Assembly (NCBI RefSeq): GCF_002998435.1
Contig: NZ_CP027231.1
Location: forward strand, 310,001-374,000
Reading direction: 5' to 3'
DNA: 64,000 nucleotides
From: Bacteroides zoogleoformans
GTDB lineage: Bacteria > Bacteroidota > Bacteroidia > Bacteroidales > Bacteroidaceae
Numbering within the stretch: the first letter of the stretch is position 1; the number at the start of each line of letters is the position of its first letter. The position numbers were made by a program, and so were the translations under genes. The notes beneath the pieces are model-generated. The model made no database searches and was not told the origin of the DNA. It saw nothing but the letters and a program-made list of their open reading frames with translations. Below, in pieces: positions 34,657 through 43,687 of the stretch.

Positions 34657-34790
34657 GGGGATGGCATAAAAGTTTCAAGAAAACGGCGTTTCTTTTTAGT
34701 ATAGTTCGTATTTGAATTGTATTATTAAACAAAGGGAATAAAATCTCTTTTTCAGTAATTAATCATTTATTTAAACTTAATCATTTTACT

Positions 34791-37700
34791 ATGCTAAAAC
34801 GAACAACTTTAAGTGCGATGCTATTTTCCATAAGCCTTTGTGGCGGAGTAGCATTTGCTCTACCAGTCATGGGTGCAGAGCGTGTCGAAATCTCTCAACA
34901 AGTCGGAAAGTGTACCGGCAGCGTATTAGACAATCAAGGGCAACCCGTCATCGGTGCTTCTGTTGCTGTAAAAGGAGGGCAAACCGGAGCTGTGACAAAC
35001 CTTGACGGAGAATTTTCCATCCCGGACGTACCCAGAGGAACTGTACTGAAAATATCTTTCATTGGTTACAAAACGGTTGAGGTTACTTACAAAGGCACTC
35101 CCTTGACCATAACTTTGGAAGAAGATTCCGAACTTATCGGCGAAGTGGTCGTTACTGCCATGGGTATCAAACGCTCTGAAAAGAGTCTGTCCTATGCCAC
35201 TCAGCAAATAGGCGGTAAAGAACTCACTACGGTTCCCACAGCCAACATGCTCGACAATCTGGCCGGTAAGGTGGCCGGAATGAGCATCTCAAGTTCAGCG
35301 GCCGGAGTGGGTAGCTCTGTAAAAGTATTGCTTAGAGGCAACCGCTCCATCTACGGAAACAACCAGCCGTTGTATGTAGTGGACGGGACTCCCATCAATG
35401 CCAAACCATTGACCAATGGTGCCAACAGTGATGGAGGCTATGGTGGTTCCATCGACGCCGGAGACGGCCTGTCGGGCATTGCTCCCGAAGACATCGAAAG
35501 CATCAACGTGTTGAAAGGTGCTTCTGCTGCCGCACTTTACGGTAGTCAGGCAGCCAATGGTGTCATTATGATCACTACCAAGCGCGGTTCGCAAGATAAG
35601 ACAACCGTCAACTTCACCTCCTCTTTCCAAGCCGATATGCCCTACATGACTTACGAATTTCAGGATAAGTATGCCATGGGGACAGCCGGTGTCAACAAGC
35701 CCTCCAACATGCAATGGGGAGCCAAATCGGATAAACCGATAAACAATGATTTCATCGATGACTTCTTTGAAACCGGACAGCTTTTCCAAAACACCGTTGC
35801 CGTGAGTGGCGGCAGCAAAATGTTGCAAAACTATTTTTCTTATCAAAACACTACCGGAAAAGGCATCATGCCTAAGAATAAACTGGAAAGGCATAATATC
35901 AGCTTACGCAGTACCACTTCCTTATTGGACGGGTTTATCGACGTAGATGGCAGCGTGGCGCTTACCAAACAAAAGATGAATCATGTGCCTTCTGCTCCGA
36001 GCCGTTATTTCAACCCTATCGTAGGACTTTATCTATTCCCCGAGGGAACCGATGTGTTCAATACCTTTAAGGAAAAATACGAGGTGATGAATCAAAGCCG
36101 TAATATCATGACCCAAAACTGGACTCACGAAGAAGACATCAACAAGAATCCCTATTGGCTCGTCAACCGATACAACTATACCTATAATATGGAAAAGGTA
36201 ATCGCTAAGTTGAACTTGACTTTCAATCTTACCGATTATCTGAATCTGAAGTTGAGGGGTAGTTACGATAAGACCAATGGTTTCTCCGAACGTCGCGTAA
36301 ACTATGGAGTCAGTATCATCTCTTCCAATGATGATTCAGGTGGAGGTCGTTTCGAACGCTACCACGATGAATTCTCCAATACGTATGGAGACGCCCTTCT
36401 GAACTTCAACAAAACATTCAGTAATTGGAGCGTTCTGGCCACTTTGGGAACTTCGGTTAGTAACAGCAAAATAGTGAAAGACGGTATGCGCATCACGCTG
36501 AACTATCCCAACTTCTTCCACATGAATAATTTTACAGGTCGCCCGCAAAACTCTAACAGTTTTGAAAAGAGAGTTCTTTATTCCGTATTCGGAACAGCTT
36601 CTCTCGGATGGAAAGACATGCTCTATTTAGATGTGACAGGACGTAATGACTGGTCATCCACTCTGCCGAAAAACAATCGTAGTTTCTTCTATCCCTCGAT
36701 AGGTACATCATTTATATTCAGTGAGATGTTGAGTAAGACAAATTCGCTGCCTTCTTGGCTCACTTTCGGAAAAGCGCGCTTGTCATGGACTCAAGTGGGT
36801 AACGACATGCCTTGGGGTAAGACGATTGTTTACGACTCTCTCAATGAACTCGGCGACATCACTGCCAACACCATTGCTCCGTTCACTGACTTGAAACCGG
36901 AGAAATCAACCTCTATCGAAGCGGGTTTGCAGTTGAAGTTGTTCGACAACCGTTTAAGTTTTGACTTCGCTTTTTACTCCACCAGCACCAAGAATCAGTA
37001 TTTCCTTGTGGACAACACTTCCGGTACGGGGTACTCCAAGTACTATATCAATGCCGGTGAAATCAGGAATACCGGTTTCGAGGCTTCGATTGGCTTCACG
37101 CCGGTTCGCACCAAAGACTTCGAATGGAATGGCTCCATCAACTTCTCGACAAATAAGAATAAGGTAGTCTCTCTGCCCGAACAATATCAGAAAACCGGTT
37201 TAATATTGGGAGGCGGTGATTCATCTGCGTTCATGTTCAAGCTGTTTGAAGGCGAAGAATGGGGCAATCTCTATGTAGACCGCATGAAGCGTGATGACCA
37301 AGGACGTGTCATCGTGACCGAAACCCAGAAAGACGGGGTGGTGACCCAACAGTTGGCGCAAACCAACGAGAAGCAATATGCAGGGAATATCAACCCGAAG
37401 TTCATGCTCAGCACACGTCACCAATTTGTATATAAAGGCGTTTCATTGGGATTCCAGCTCGACGGGCGTTTCGGCGGCAAGGCCATATCGCTGACGCAAG
37501 GTTTCCTGAATAAATACGGACGCAGCCTTGAAAGTGCTCAGGCACGCGACGCCGGCGGCGTGCATGTTCCTGCCGTAACGGATAAAGGAGAAGTCTACAA
37601 CAAGCCCATCAACGCCGAAGTATGGTATACTTCCAAAGAAGGCGAAGTGGCTTTGTACAATGCAACCAACGTACGCCTGAGAGAACTGTCTCTGGGTTAT

Positions 37701-37910
37701 TCTCTCCCGGCTTCCTTACTTGCCAAGACCAAATACGTAAAGGGTGTCACACTGTCATTGGTGGCACGCAACTTATTCTATCTGTATCGTGATGCGCCAT
37801 TCGATCCGGAGTTTGTACTCTCTACAACTTCCAACAGCATGACCAACATGGATAACTTCAGCATCCCTGTATCGAGAAATATCGGATTCACTCTAAACGT
37901 TAACTTTTAA
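34791..37910 (+). CDS. SusC/RagA-family TonB-dependent outer-membrane transporter
   Basis: This is a 1039-residue outer-membrane importer of glycans or peptides, powered by TonB. After a signal segment come the carboxypeptidase-D-regulatory-like domain (CTGSVLDNQGQPVIGASVAV, about residues 42-120), the LIGEVVVTAMG TonB-box-like stretch, the plug (LLRGNRSIYGNNQPLYVVDG, INVLKGASAAALYGSQAANG) and a long beta-barrel. It has no STN domain, so signalling to a FecR protein is not expected. It pairs with the SusD-like gene 11 bp downstream. The ligand is unknown. Confidence 0.93.
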   Translation: MLKRTTLSAMLFSISLCGGVAFALPVMGAERVEISQQVGKCTGSVLDNQGQPVIGASVAVKGGQTGAVTNLDGEFSIPDVPRGTVLKISFIGYKTVEVTYKGTPLTITLEEDSELIGEVVVTAMGIKRSEKSLSYATQQIGGKELTTVPTANMLDNLAGKVAGMSISSSAAGVGSSVKVLLRGNRSIYGNNQPLYVVDGTPINAKPLTNGANSDGGYGGSIDAGDGLSGIAPEDIESINVLKGASAAALYGSQAANGVIMITTKRGSQDKTTVNFTSSFQADMPYMTYEFQDKYAMGTAGVNKPSNMQWGAKSDKPINNDFIDDFFETGQLFQNTVAVSGGSKMLQNYFSYQNTTGKGIMPKNKLERHNISLRSTTSLLDGFIDVDGSVALTKQKMNHVPSAPSRYFNPIVGLYLFPEGTDVFNTFKEKYEVMNQSRNIMTQNWTHEEDINKNPYWLVNRYNYTYNMEKVIAKLNLTFNLTDYLNLKLRGSYDKTNGFSERRVNYGVSIISSNDDSGGGRFERYHDEFSNTYGDALLNFNKTFSNWSVLATLGTSVSNSKIVKDGMRITLNYPNFFHMNNFTGRPQNSNSFEKRVLYSVFGTASLGWKDMLYLDVTGRNDWSSTLPKNNRSFFYPSIGTSFIFSEMLSKTNSLPSWLTFGKARLSWTQVGNDMPWGKTIVYDSLNELGDITANTIAPFTDLKPEKSTSIEAGLQLKLFDNRLSFDFAFYSTSTKNQYFLVDNTSGTGYSKYYINAGEIRNTGFEASIGFTPVRTKDFEWNGSINFSTNKNKVVSLPEQYQKTGLILGGGDSSAFMFKLFEGEEWGNLYVDRMKRDDQGRVIVTETQKDGVVTQQLAQTNEKQYAGNINPKFMLSTRHQFVYKGVSLGFQLDGRFGGKAISLTQGFLNKYGRSLESAQARDAGGVHVPAVTDKGEVYNKPINAEVWYTSKEGEVALYNATNVRLRELSLGYSLPASLLAKTKYVKGVTLSLVARNLFYLYRDAPFDPEFVLSTTSNSMTNMDNFSIPVSRNIGFTLNVNF

Positions 37911-37921
37911 ATGATGCATAT

Positions 37922-39589
37922 ATGAAAACGAAAAAAATATTATTCCCACTATTTGCGGCCGGATTGTTATTGACAACCGGATGTACCGATAATTTTGATG
38001 AATATAATACCGACCCCTATGCCGTGAAACCGGAATATATGGAAGCCGATTTGGCATACATGGGAGGAAGTATCACTCAAATGGAAAAGTCCATTTACTT
38101 CAATGCCAATAACTGGGACTGGGACTTCCAGATAGCCCAAAATCTTTGTGCCGACATCTTTAGCGGTTTCATGGCTCCTCCCACTCCATTCAACGGTGGA
38201 AAACACAATGGCAACTACTTCCTCATGAAGGGTTGGACCAGCTATTCCTTCGGCATGTACAACGGAGGCATCATGGCTCCTTGGAAGAAGGTGAAAGAGA
38301 ATACCCTTGACAAGAAAGAGTTCACCGAGGTATATGGTGTAGCTCTCATCCTGAAAGTTATGGGTATGCAACGCTCTACCGACTGCTACGGGCCTATTCC
38401 TTATTCTAAATATGGCGAAGGAGGCGTGTCGGTGGCATACGACTCGCAAAAGGACATCTACAAGCAGTTCTTTACCGAGCTTGACGAAGCTCAGAAACTG
38501 ATTAGCGATTTCTTGCAGAGCGACCGAAAAACAGCCAAGCTGCTCAAGAAGTGGGATCTCATCTACACAAGCGACTATGAAGCTTGGATGAAGTTGGCCA
38601 ACTCTCTGCGCCTGCGCCTTGCCATCCGCATCTCTAAAGTAGATCCCGCATGGGCCAAAACCGAGGGAGAAAAAGCATTGAGCAATGCATATGGCGTGAT
38701 AGAGACCAAAGCGCAAAGCATGATTCTGCCTACGGCAACCATGAAAAACCCGCTTAACATTCTGGCTTATGCATACAATGACATACGTATGAGCGCCGAT
38801 ATGCAGTCTATCCTTATCGGTCTGAAGGACCCGCGTATAGCTGTCTACTTTAGTAAGGCTACGGACTCCAATCCCGAAATAAACGGTCAATATATAGGTA
38901 TTCGTCAAGGAATCGACTATCCGTCTAAGGCTCAAAGAGAGAAATTCTCTAATCTGGGAGAGGCGTGGGTCATGGACAAGAGGAATGTAACCCCGATTGT
39001 GCTGATGTCTGATGCCGAAACATACTTCCTTAGAGCCGAAGCCCTCTTGAGAGGATGGCAGCCGAAAAACGCAAGCGACAAAGTAGAGGAATTGTATAAG
39101 AAAGGGATAGAGGCCTCTTGCTCATATTGGAACGTCAGTGGCGGAGAATATATCAACGGCACTACGCAACCTACTGCCTATACCGACCCCAGCGATAAGA
39201 AAGAAGACGGCACGCACAATACCCGTTTCGATGCTCAACCGGCATCTACCGTCACCGTGAAGTGGGATGAAAATGCTACTCAGGAACAGAAACTGGAAAA
39301 AATCATCACCCAGAAATGGATTGCTCTCTTCCCCGAAGGACAGGAAGCATGGTCGGAATTCCGCAGAACAGGCTATCCCAGACTCTTCCCGATGGTTGTT
39401 AACCTTTCTGCCGGCGAGATAGATTCAAATATCATGATACGTCGTCTGCCTTTCAATCAAGACGAATACAAGAACAATAAGGAAGAAGTAGAGAAGGCTC
39501 TGCAACTGCTGGGGGGACCTGACACCGGCGGTACAAAACTTTGGTGGGACACCAATGCCGGAGCAGCCGACGGAAAGCCCAATTTTTAG
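37922..39589 (+). CDS. SusD/RagB-family lipoprotein
   Basis: The 555-residue surface lipoprotein forms the lid of the SusC-type transporter encoded 11 bp upstream. The lipobox is LLTTGCTDN near residue 21. The FDEYNTDPYAV start, the helical TPR-like core and C-terminal FPEGQEAWSEFRRTGYPRLF are typical of the SusD-like group that includes SusD-like_2. No enzyme, regulator or third surface protein follows, so this is a minimal SusC/SusD pair. A clear terminator stands after it. Confidence 0.92.
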   Translation: MKTKKILFPLFAAGLLLTTGCTDNFDEYNTDPYAVKPEYMEADLAYMGGSITQMEKSIYFNANNWDWDFQIAQNLCADIFSGFMAPPTPFNGGKHNGNYFLMKGWTSYSFGMYNGGIMAPWKKVKENTLDKKEFTEVYGVALILKVMGMQRSTDCYGPIPYSKYGEGGVSVAYDSQKDIYKQFFTELDEAQKLISDFLQSDRKTAKLLKKWDLIYTSDYEAWMKLANSLRLRLAIRISKVDPAWAKTEGEKALSNAYGVIETKAQSMILPTATMKNPLNILAYAYNDIRMSADMQSILIGLKDPRIAVYFSKATDSNPEINGQYIGIRQGIDYPSKAQREKFSNLGEAWVMDKRNVTPIVLMSDAETYFLRAEALLRGWQPKNASDKVEELYKKGIEASCSYWNVSGGEYINGTTQPTAYTDPSDKKEDGTHNTRFDAQPASTVTVKWDENATQEQKLEKIITQKWIALFPEGQEAWSEFRRTGYPRLFPMVVNLSAGEIDSNIMIRRLPFNQDEYKNNKEEVEKALQLLGGPDTGGTKLWWDTNAGAADGKPNF

Positions 39590-39638
39590 TGGCTTTATTA
39601 AAGAAACATTGTAGTTAGAGACATCTATTCATTTTTTA

Positions 39639-39676
39639 GAGATACTGTTCTATATATGGAGCAGTATCTCTTTTTA
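39639..39676. terminator. Terminator between convergent SusD and M60 genes
   Basis: AGAGATACTG (39639-39648) pairs with the segment 39663-39672 (CAGTATCTCT), followed by a T-run on the plus strand. Confidence 0.85.
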
Positions 39677-39728
39677 TTGAACTATCTGATGTCCGTATGG
39701 AATAATAAGGAGACGCATAGCACGTCTG

Positions 39729-42479
39729 TCAGAATTTCACCTCCGTTTTGCTTCCGTCGTAGCCTACTGCCAGCACCTTGATGTCCGGGCCTGCTTCCGT
39801 ATCCAGACTGAAAGAAGCTTTATTGGATACGAATACTGGTGTATCGCCATCATACACTTCGTAGGCCACTACATTTTGCCAGCCCGTCATGGTAATGGTT
39901 TTGCCGCTTTTTACGGCGGTTCCTTGCCGTACGGGCAAGCGGTTTTTGAATATTTGCCGGTTGGAATCGGAGATATATTCTATCTTTTCGCCGGGTGCCG
40001 GGTAGTTTTTAGCTTTCACGGCGGCTATGGTTTTGTCTATCCGGCTTTGTTCGATTAGAAAGCGTACTTTCCCGTAGTCGTCTATTTCGCTGTCGAAGGG
40101 CGACAAGTAGCCCCATTTCCCGAAGAAATCGGTCAAGTCGGTCTGTGCGATGTCGCACGCAATCTTCACAAATTCCAATTGTTGAGCACCGGGGTCCGGT
40201 TGGTCGGGCGTGGTACGTATCTTCTCATACAAATCCTTATAGAAATCCGTCTTGCCGCACACGTCGGAAAAGTAGAGCTGCAACTGCCACAACGAAACCA
40301 GTTTGCAGAAAACATCTTCCTCACCGGGATGAGGCACGTGTTTCACGAACGAGTTGTAATAAGCCTTTTCATAGCGGTTATTGAAACGCCCCAGCGCTTC
40401 CGTCTCGATGCGTGAGGCATTGCCCCATTCGGTTTGCACGTAAAGGGAGTGGACGTTGTTCGTAACTTCGGTCATGCCGTGCCATTTGAATCCGGGACGA
40501 GTCTGAAACGAGTGCCCCTGTTCGTGTGCAGGCCCCCAAGGTGATTTCTTCAGTTCGTTCACATCCAGCAGTGTCCTTCTCTCGCTTTCACCTGTCACAT
40601 TGTATGCCGTGCGGTAAGACGTGGAGTAGAAGTAAGCATGATACATGGCGTGAAAATAAGCGCGGTTCACGGTGGGGCGGTTGTATTTCATCAATCCCAT
40701 GAACTCTTTCTCCAGACGTACCAGCTCATCGTAAGCATCAATCAGTTGCTTGCCGTTGTTGCCCGCATAGGTCTTGAAGTGTGCGGTGGGGAACGTGAGG
40801 TGGGCGTGCTTGCCCAACACATCGAAATACTCGTCAACGGCCGCATTGAGGTATTTCGGCCAGTCGGACGCCTGATGCTTCTGCGAGTCGAAATATCCGT
40901 TTACTTTTCCGGTTGCAAAATGAATCTTGACCGGAGGCGCCGTCCGGTAGTCGGGAGTATGGTAGAAGACATATACCAATCCTTTATTCCTCATTTTTAA
41001 TTTGTTAATTCCCTCGGAAAGCGTATATCGAGATGCGTTCTCATAGCCGTCGCCTCCCGGTTTGTTCAGATTCTGGACTTTCAAATCGAGTTTATATCCT
41101 ACGGTGGGGCCTACGAACACGATAAGTTCGTCATTTTCTCCTACGCTGATTCCGGTAGGATTGTCGAGCAGACTTAGCGTAGAGGTTTTGTTCACGCGTG
41201 CCCACTCGTCGGGATGCGGCCAGGCACGATAGTGCTGAATGCGGAACTCGTGCGGATAACTTCCTTTGTGCAGATAGTAGGCTATGTTGCGGTAGAGGCT
41301 GTTCGGCACTTTCTCAATCTCTTCGAGAGAGATGCCGGGCTTCAGTTCCGAGCAGGTGAGGTCGGTAAAGAGCGTAAGCGGGTCGGGATTGCGGCGATAA
41401 AACTCCATCTCGGCGCAAGAGGCAAAGCCTTGCCCGTCGCCGTGACCCGACTTCACGATGAACTTGATGGACAGCGGTTTTATCAGAGGCTTGTCCAGCA
41501 TGACTTTTGCCGCCAGCGGAGAGCCTTTGAAGTCATAGTCCGTCACTTTCGCATAATCGGGGGCGGCCTGTGTGGACACCCAAATCTCCACTTCCTTGAA
41601 ATGGCCGTTGTAGCCCTCGGTGCGGGGATAGTAAATCAGGTAGTCGATGCTTTCCTGATTCTCGAAGAAATACTCCAGTGTGATGGGAAAATAATGCTCT
41701 CCCTTATTGTTCCACGACGAGTGGTAAATGCTTTTGTAATCGCCGTCGAACGATTTCTCTATTTCTCCGCCCTGCTGTGAAGAGCTTGCCGCGGCATGGC
41801 TTACGGGCACTTTTACGTCGTCCTTGATGTCGCCGGAAGTTTCTCCCGTATAGCCTGTTTGTGCTTTCTGCGTCACCGGAACTTTCTTTTCAAGTGTTCC
41901 GCCTTTCTGCTTTACAACCAGCTCGGTGGTGCGCGCCGCATCTGCGGCGTTGAACGACACGCTGAAGCGATGCGCCTTCTTCACCATCTCCACGGCGCGC
42001 GTATCGGCCATGGGCTTAATCCAAGCGGCATCTGCCGGAATGCTGATGTCGTACTCTACGTTGGCCGTAACTTCCAGATTTATCTCTCCGCCGCTTGCGG
42101 CAACGGTGAACATCTCGGAAGAAAGCAGCAGGGCCGGAGCCATGCCCAGTTGTTCCACAACGATGATTTCGGACAGTCTCCCGGCTGTTACCTTAATCTC
42201 TCCGCGGCGTTTTTCCATCTCCTCGTTGGCAGACACACTGATTTGCAGTATAGAGCCGCGGCCCTGCGTCTTGAGCCATGTTGCGGCATCGCCTTGCACG
42301 GTTGCCGTCCAATGGCTGTCGTTCGTCTTTATCTGAATGTCGGATGAGGAAGCCGTCTCGGCGAAGTTCACCGTTTTCTGCCCGATGATGAGGGACAAAG
42401 CTTCGTCTTCAGGTTTGTCACTGCACGCAGGCGTCAGGAAAACGGATATGGTTAAAAGAAAAAACAAGTGCAATCTCAT
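39729..42479 (-). CDS. M60-family (enhancin-like) mucin-type metallopeptidase, lipoprotein
   Basis: The 916-residue surface enzyme has a lipobox (TPACSD, Cys19), two BACON-like immunoglobulin-fold domains (about residues 28-118 and 120-212), a discoidin-type carbohydrate-binding domain (about 235-365) and the M60 catalytic domain. The zinc site is HEQGH at 652-656 with the third ligand Glu671 in WHGMTEV, the gluzincin pattern of the family. Characterised relatives of this layout, such as BT4244 of B. thetaiotaomicron, cleave mucin-type O-glycopeptides. It is the last gene of the ECF-sigma-controlled locus. The ATG at 42479 begins a clear signal peptide; the longer frame to 42566 does not. Confidence 0.9.
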   Translation of the reverse strand: MRLHLFFLLTISVFLTPACSDKPEDEALSLIIGQKTVNFAETASSSDIQIKTNDSHWTATVQGDAATWLKTQGRGSILQISVSANEEMEKRRGEIKVTAGRLSEIIVVEQLGMAPALLLSSEMFTVAASGGEINLEVTANVEYDISIPADAAWIKPMADTRAVEMVKKAHRFSVSFNAADAARTTELVVKQKGGTLEKKVPVTQKAQTGYTGETSGDIKDDVKVPVSHAAASSSQQGGEIEKSFDGDYKSIYHSSWNNKGEHYFPITLEYFFENQESIDYLIYYPRTEGYNGHFKEVEIWVSTQAAPDYAKVTDYDFKGSPLAAKVMLDKPLIKPLSIKFIVKSGHGDGQGFASCAEMEFYRRNPDPLTLFTDLTCSELKPGISLEEIEKVPNSLYRNIAYYLHKGSYPHEFRIQHYRAWPHPDEWARVNKTSTLSLLDNPTGISVGENDELIVFVGPTVGYKLDLKVQNLNKPGGDGYENASRYTLSEGINKLKMRNKGLVYVFYHTPDYRTAPPVKIHFATGKVNGYFDSQKHQASDWPKYLNAAVDEYFDVLGKHAHLTFPTAHFKTYAGNNGKQLIDAYDELVRLEKEFMGLMKYNRPTVNRAYFHAMYHAYFYSTSYRTAYNVTGESERRTLLDVNELKKSPWGPAHEQGHSFQTRPGFKWHGMTEVTNNVHSLYVQTEWGNASRIETEALGRFNNRYEKAYYNSFVKHVPHPGEEDVFCKLVSLWQLQLYFSDVCGKTDFYKDLYEKIRTTPDQPDPGAQQLEFVKIACDIAQTDLTDFFGKWGYLSPFDSEIDDYGKVRFLIEQSRIDKTIAAVKAKNYPAPGEKIEYISDSNRQIFKNRLPVRQGTAVKSGKTITMTGWQNVVAYEVYDGDTPVFVSNKASFSLDTEAGPDIKVLAVGYDGSKTEVKF

Positions 42480-42613
42480 GGTAAGTGTTTTTATAGGTTT
42501 TCTTAGAAAAGTCTGTTTGGATTTACCACGCCGGTTCAGGACAGAGGTCCTAAATCCTGCCGGCATCTTGTGCCCTTATTACGGTTGAATCCGCAATGGT
42601 TTCAGACACTTGC

Positions 42614-42713
42614 CCCTATCGTGACAAAGGCTTGTGTCTGTCACGACAGGGGCTTTTGCCTGTCGGCCTGAACACTTGCATCTGTCACGACAGGGACATG
42701 TGTCTGTCAAAAA
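42614..42713. repeat. 22-bp-phased palindromic array (GTCACGAC family)
   Basis: Five units have cores at 42618-42625 (ATCGTGAC), 42640-42647 (GTCACGAC), 42662-42669, 42684-42691 (GTCACGAC) and 42706-42713, all exactly 22 bp apart. The two best units share the 15-bp TCTGTCACGACAGGG (42637-42651, 42681-42695). The array lies between the M60 and discoidin-lipoprotein genes, in an otherwise empty 270-bp gap. Confidence 0.75.
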
Positions 42714-42748
42714 GAAAATCAAAACAATATCTTGCTTCTAACCGGCTG

Positions 42749-43666
42749 CTACAATACGGTTGTTTCTCCGGTCTCCGGGTCGAACATCTCCAGCTTGTAT
42801 TTGTAAAGCTTGATTTCGGCCAGGGCGAAGTACAGTCCGCTGCCGTGAGGCTCGAGAACTTCGAACCATACATACTGCATCGGAGACGGAAGAACGTAAC
42901 CCGGAGATTCCACCTCGCTGCCGCTCCCTTCGGGCATGCCTCTGAACTCGGCCACCTTATGCGCCGAGAACCCGGCCGGGTTGAAAGTGGTTCCGTCAAA
43001 GGTTTCGCTCACCCAAAGATTCATATTCTTCGGACGATTGTTGTTGTTGGCATGCGTACGGTTTTTGAAGAAGAAGCTCAATGCGCCGATTGCCTCGGGG
43101 GCCTTCATCACAATGTAATGCGGGAAAGGCTTGGGGCTGCTCCAACTCATGTGAAAATACGTGTTATAATTATTATCCACCAAGTTTGCAATTACGCCTT
43201 CGCCATAGAGCGGCTCGGGATTGCTGGCCCAGATTTGGGTTGCATCTATCTTCATTTGCTCCTTGGAGTCGGAAATTACTTTGATTTTCTTGGGCAACGC
43301 GAGCGACTCGGCAGTTATGGTACGCACTTCTCCTTCGCGTCCTTTGGCGGTTACGGGCATCAGCTTGAACTCGATGGCCCCGTATCGCTTCAGCAAACCG
43401 TCGATGACGATATGGTCGGCATAGACGCTGGCCAGACGGATGTGCTCCTTGCCCGTACCCGGATGCATATAAGTGACCCGGATGTATTCGTAGTTGGCCG
43501 CTTCCGGAATCTTCCAGCTTATTTTGACGGCTCCTTCCTGCGGCTCGGCAGTGAGTGAAGAGGCTTCGATTGCCACGGGCAGGGGGCCCATATCTTCTTT
43601 CTGGCAACCCGAAAGTGCAAGCAGCGCAATGGCCCCTGCAAAGGCATACAAAAATAAAGGTTTCAT
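42749..43666 (-). CDS. Surface glycan-binding-type lipoprotein with discoidin-like domain
   Basis: The 305-residue lipoprotein has a lipobox at LALSGCQKE (near residue 21), an Ig/FN3-like N-terminal domain (about 30-120: AEPQEGAVKISWKIP, YIRVTYMHPGTGKEH) and a C-terminal F5/8 type C-like domain (about 155-295: NLVDNNYNTYFHMSWSSP, FEVLEPHGSGLYFALAEIKL). It follows the SusD gene by 21 bp. In such loci the third surface lipoprotein usually helps bind the substrate, and this domain pair fits that role. The glycan or protein ligand is not known. Confidence 0.8.
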   Translation of the reverse strand: MKPLFLYAFAGAIALLALSGCQKEDMGPLPVAIEASSLTAEPQEGAVKISWKIPEAANYEYIRVTYMHPGTGKEHIRLASVYADHIVIDGLLKRYGAIEFKLMPVTAKGREGEVRTITAESLALPKKIKVISDSKEQMKIDATQIWASNPEPLYGEGVIANLVDNNYNTYFHMSWSSPKPFPHYIVMKAPEAIGALSFFFKNRTHANNNNRPKNMNLWVSETFDGTTFNPAGFSAHKVAEFRGMPEGSGSEVESPGYVLPSPMQYVWFEVLEPHGSGLYFALAEIKLYKYKLEMFDPETGETTVL

Positions 43667-43687
43667 ATCGTAAAATAGATTTAAGCG

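Noticed and set aside
42596..43558. A 320-codon plus-strand frame over the discoidin lipoprotein gene and the 22-bp repeat array
   Set aside because: It is antisense to a convincing lipoprotein gene and begins in repeat sequence; no protein-like motif is seen.
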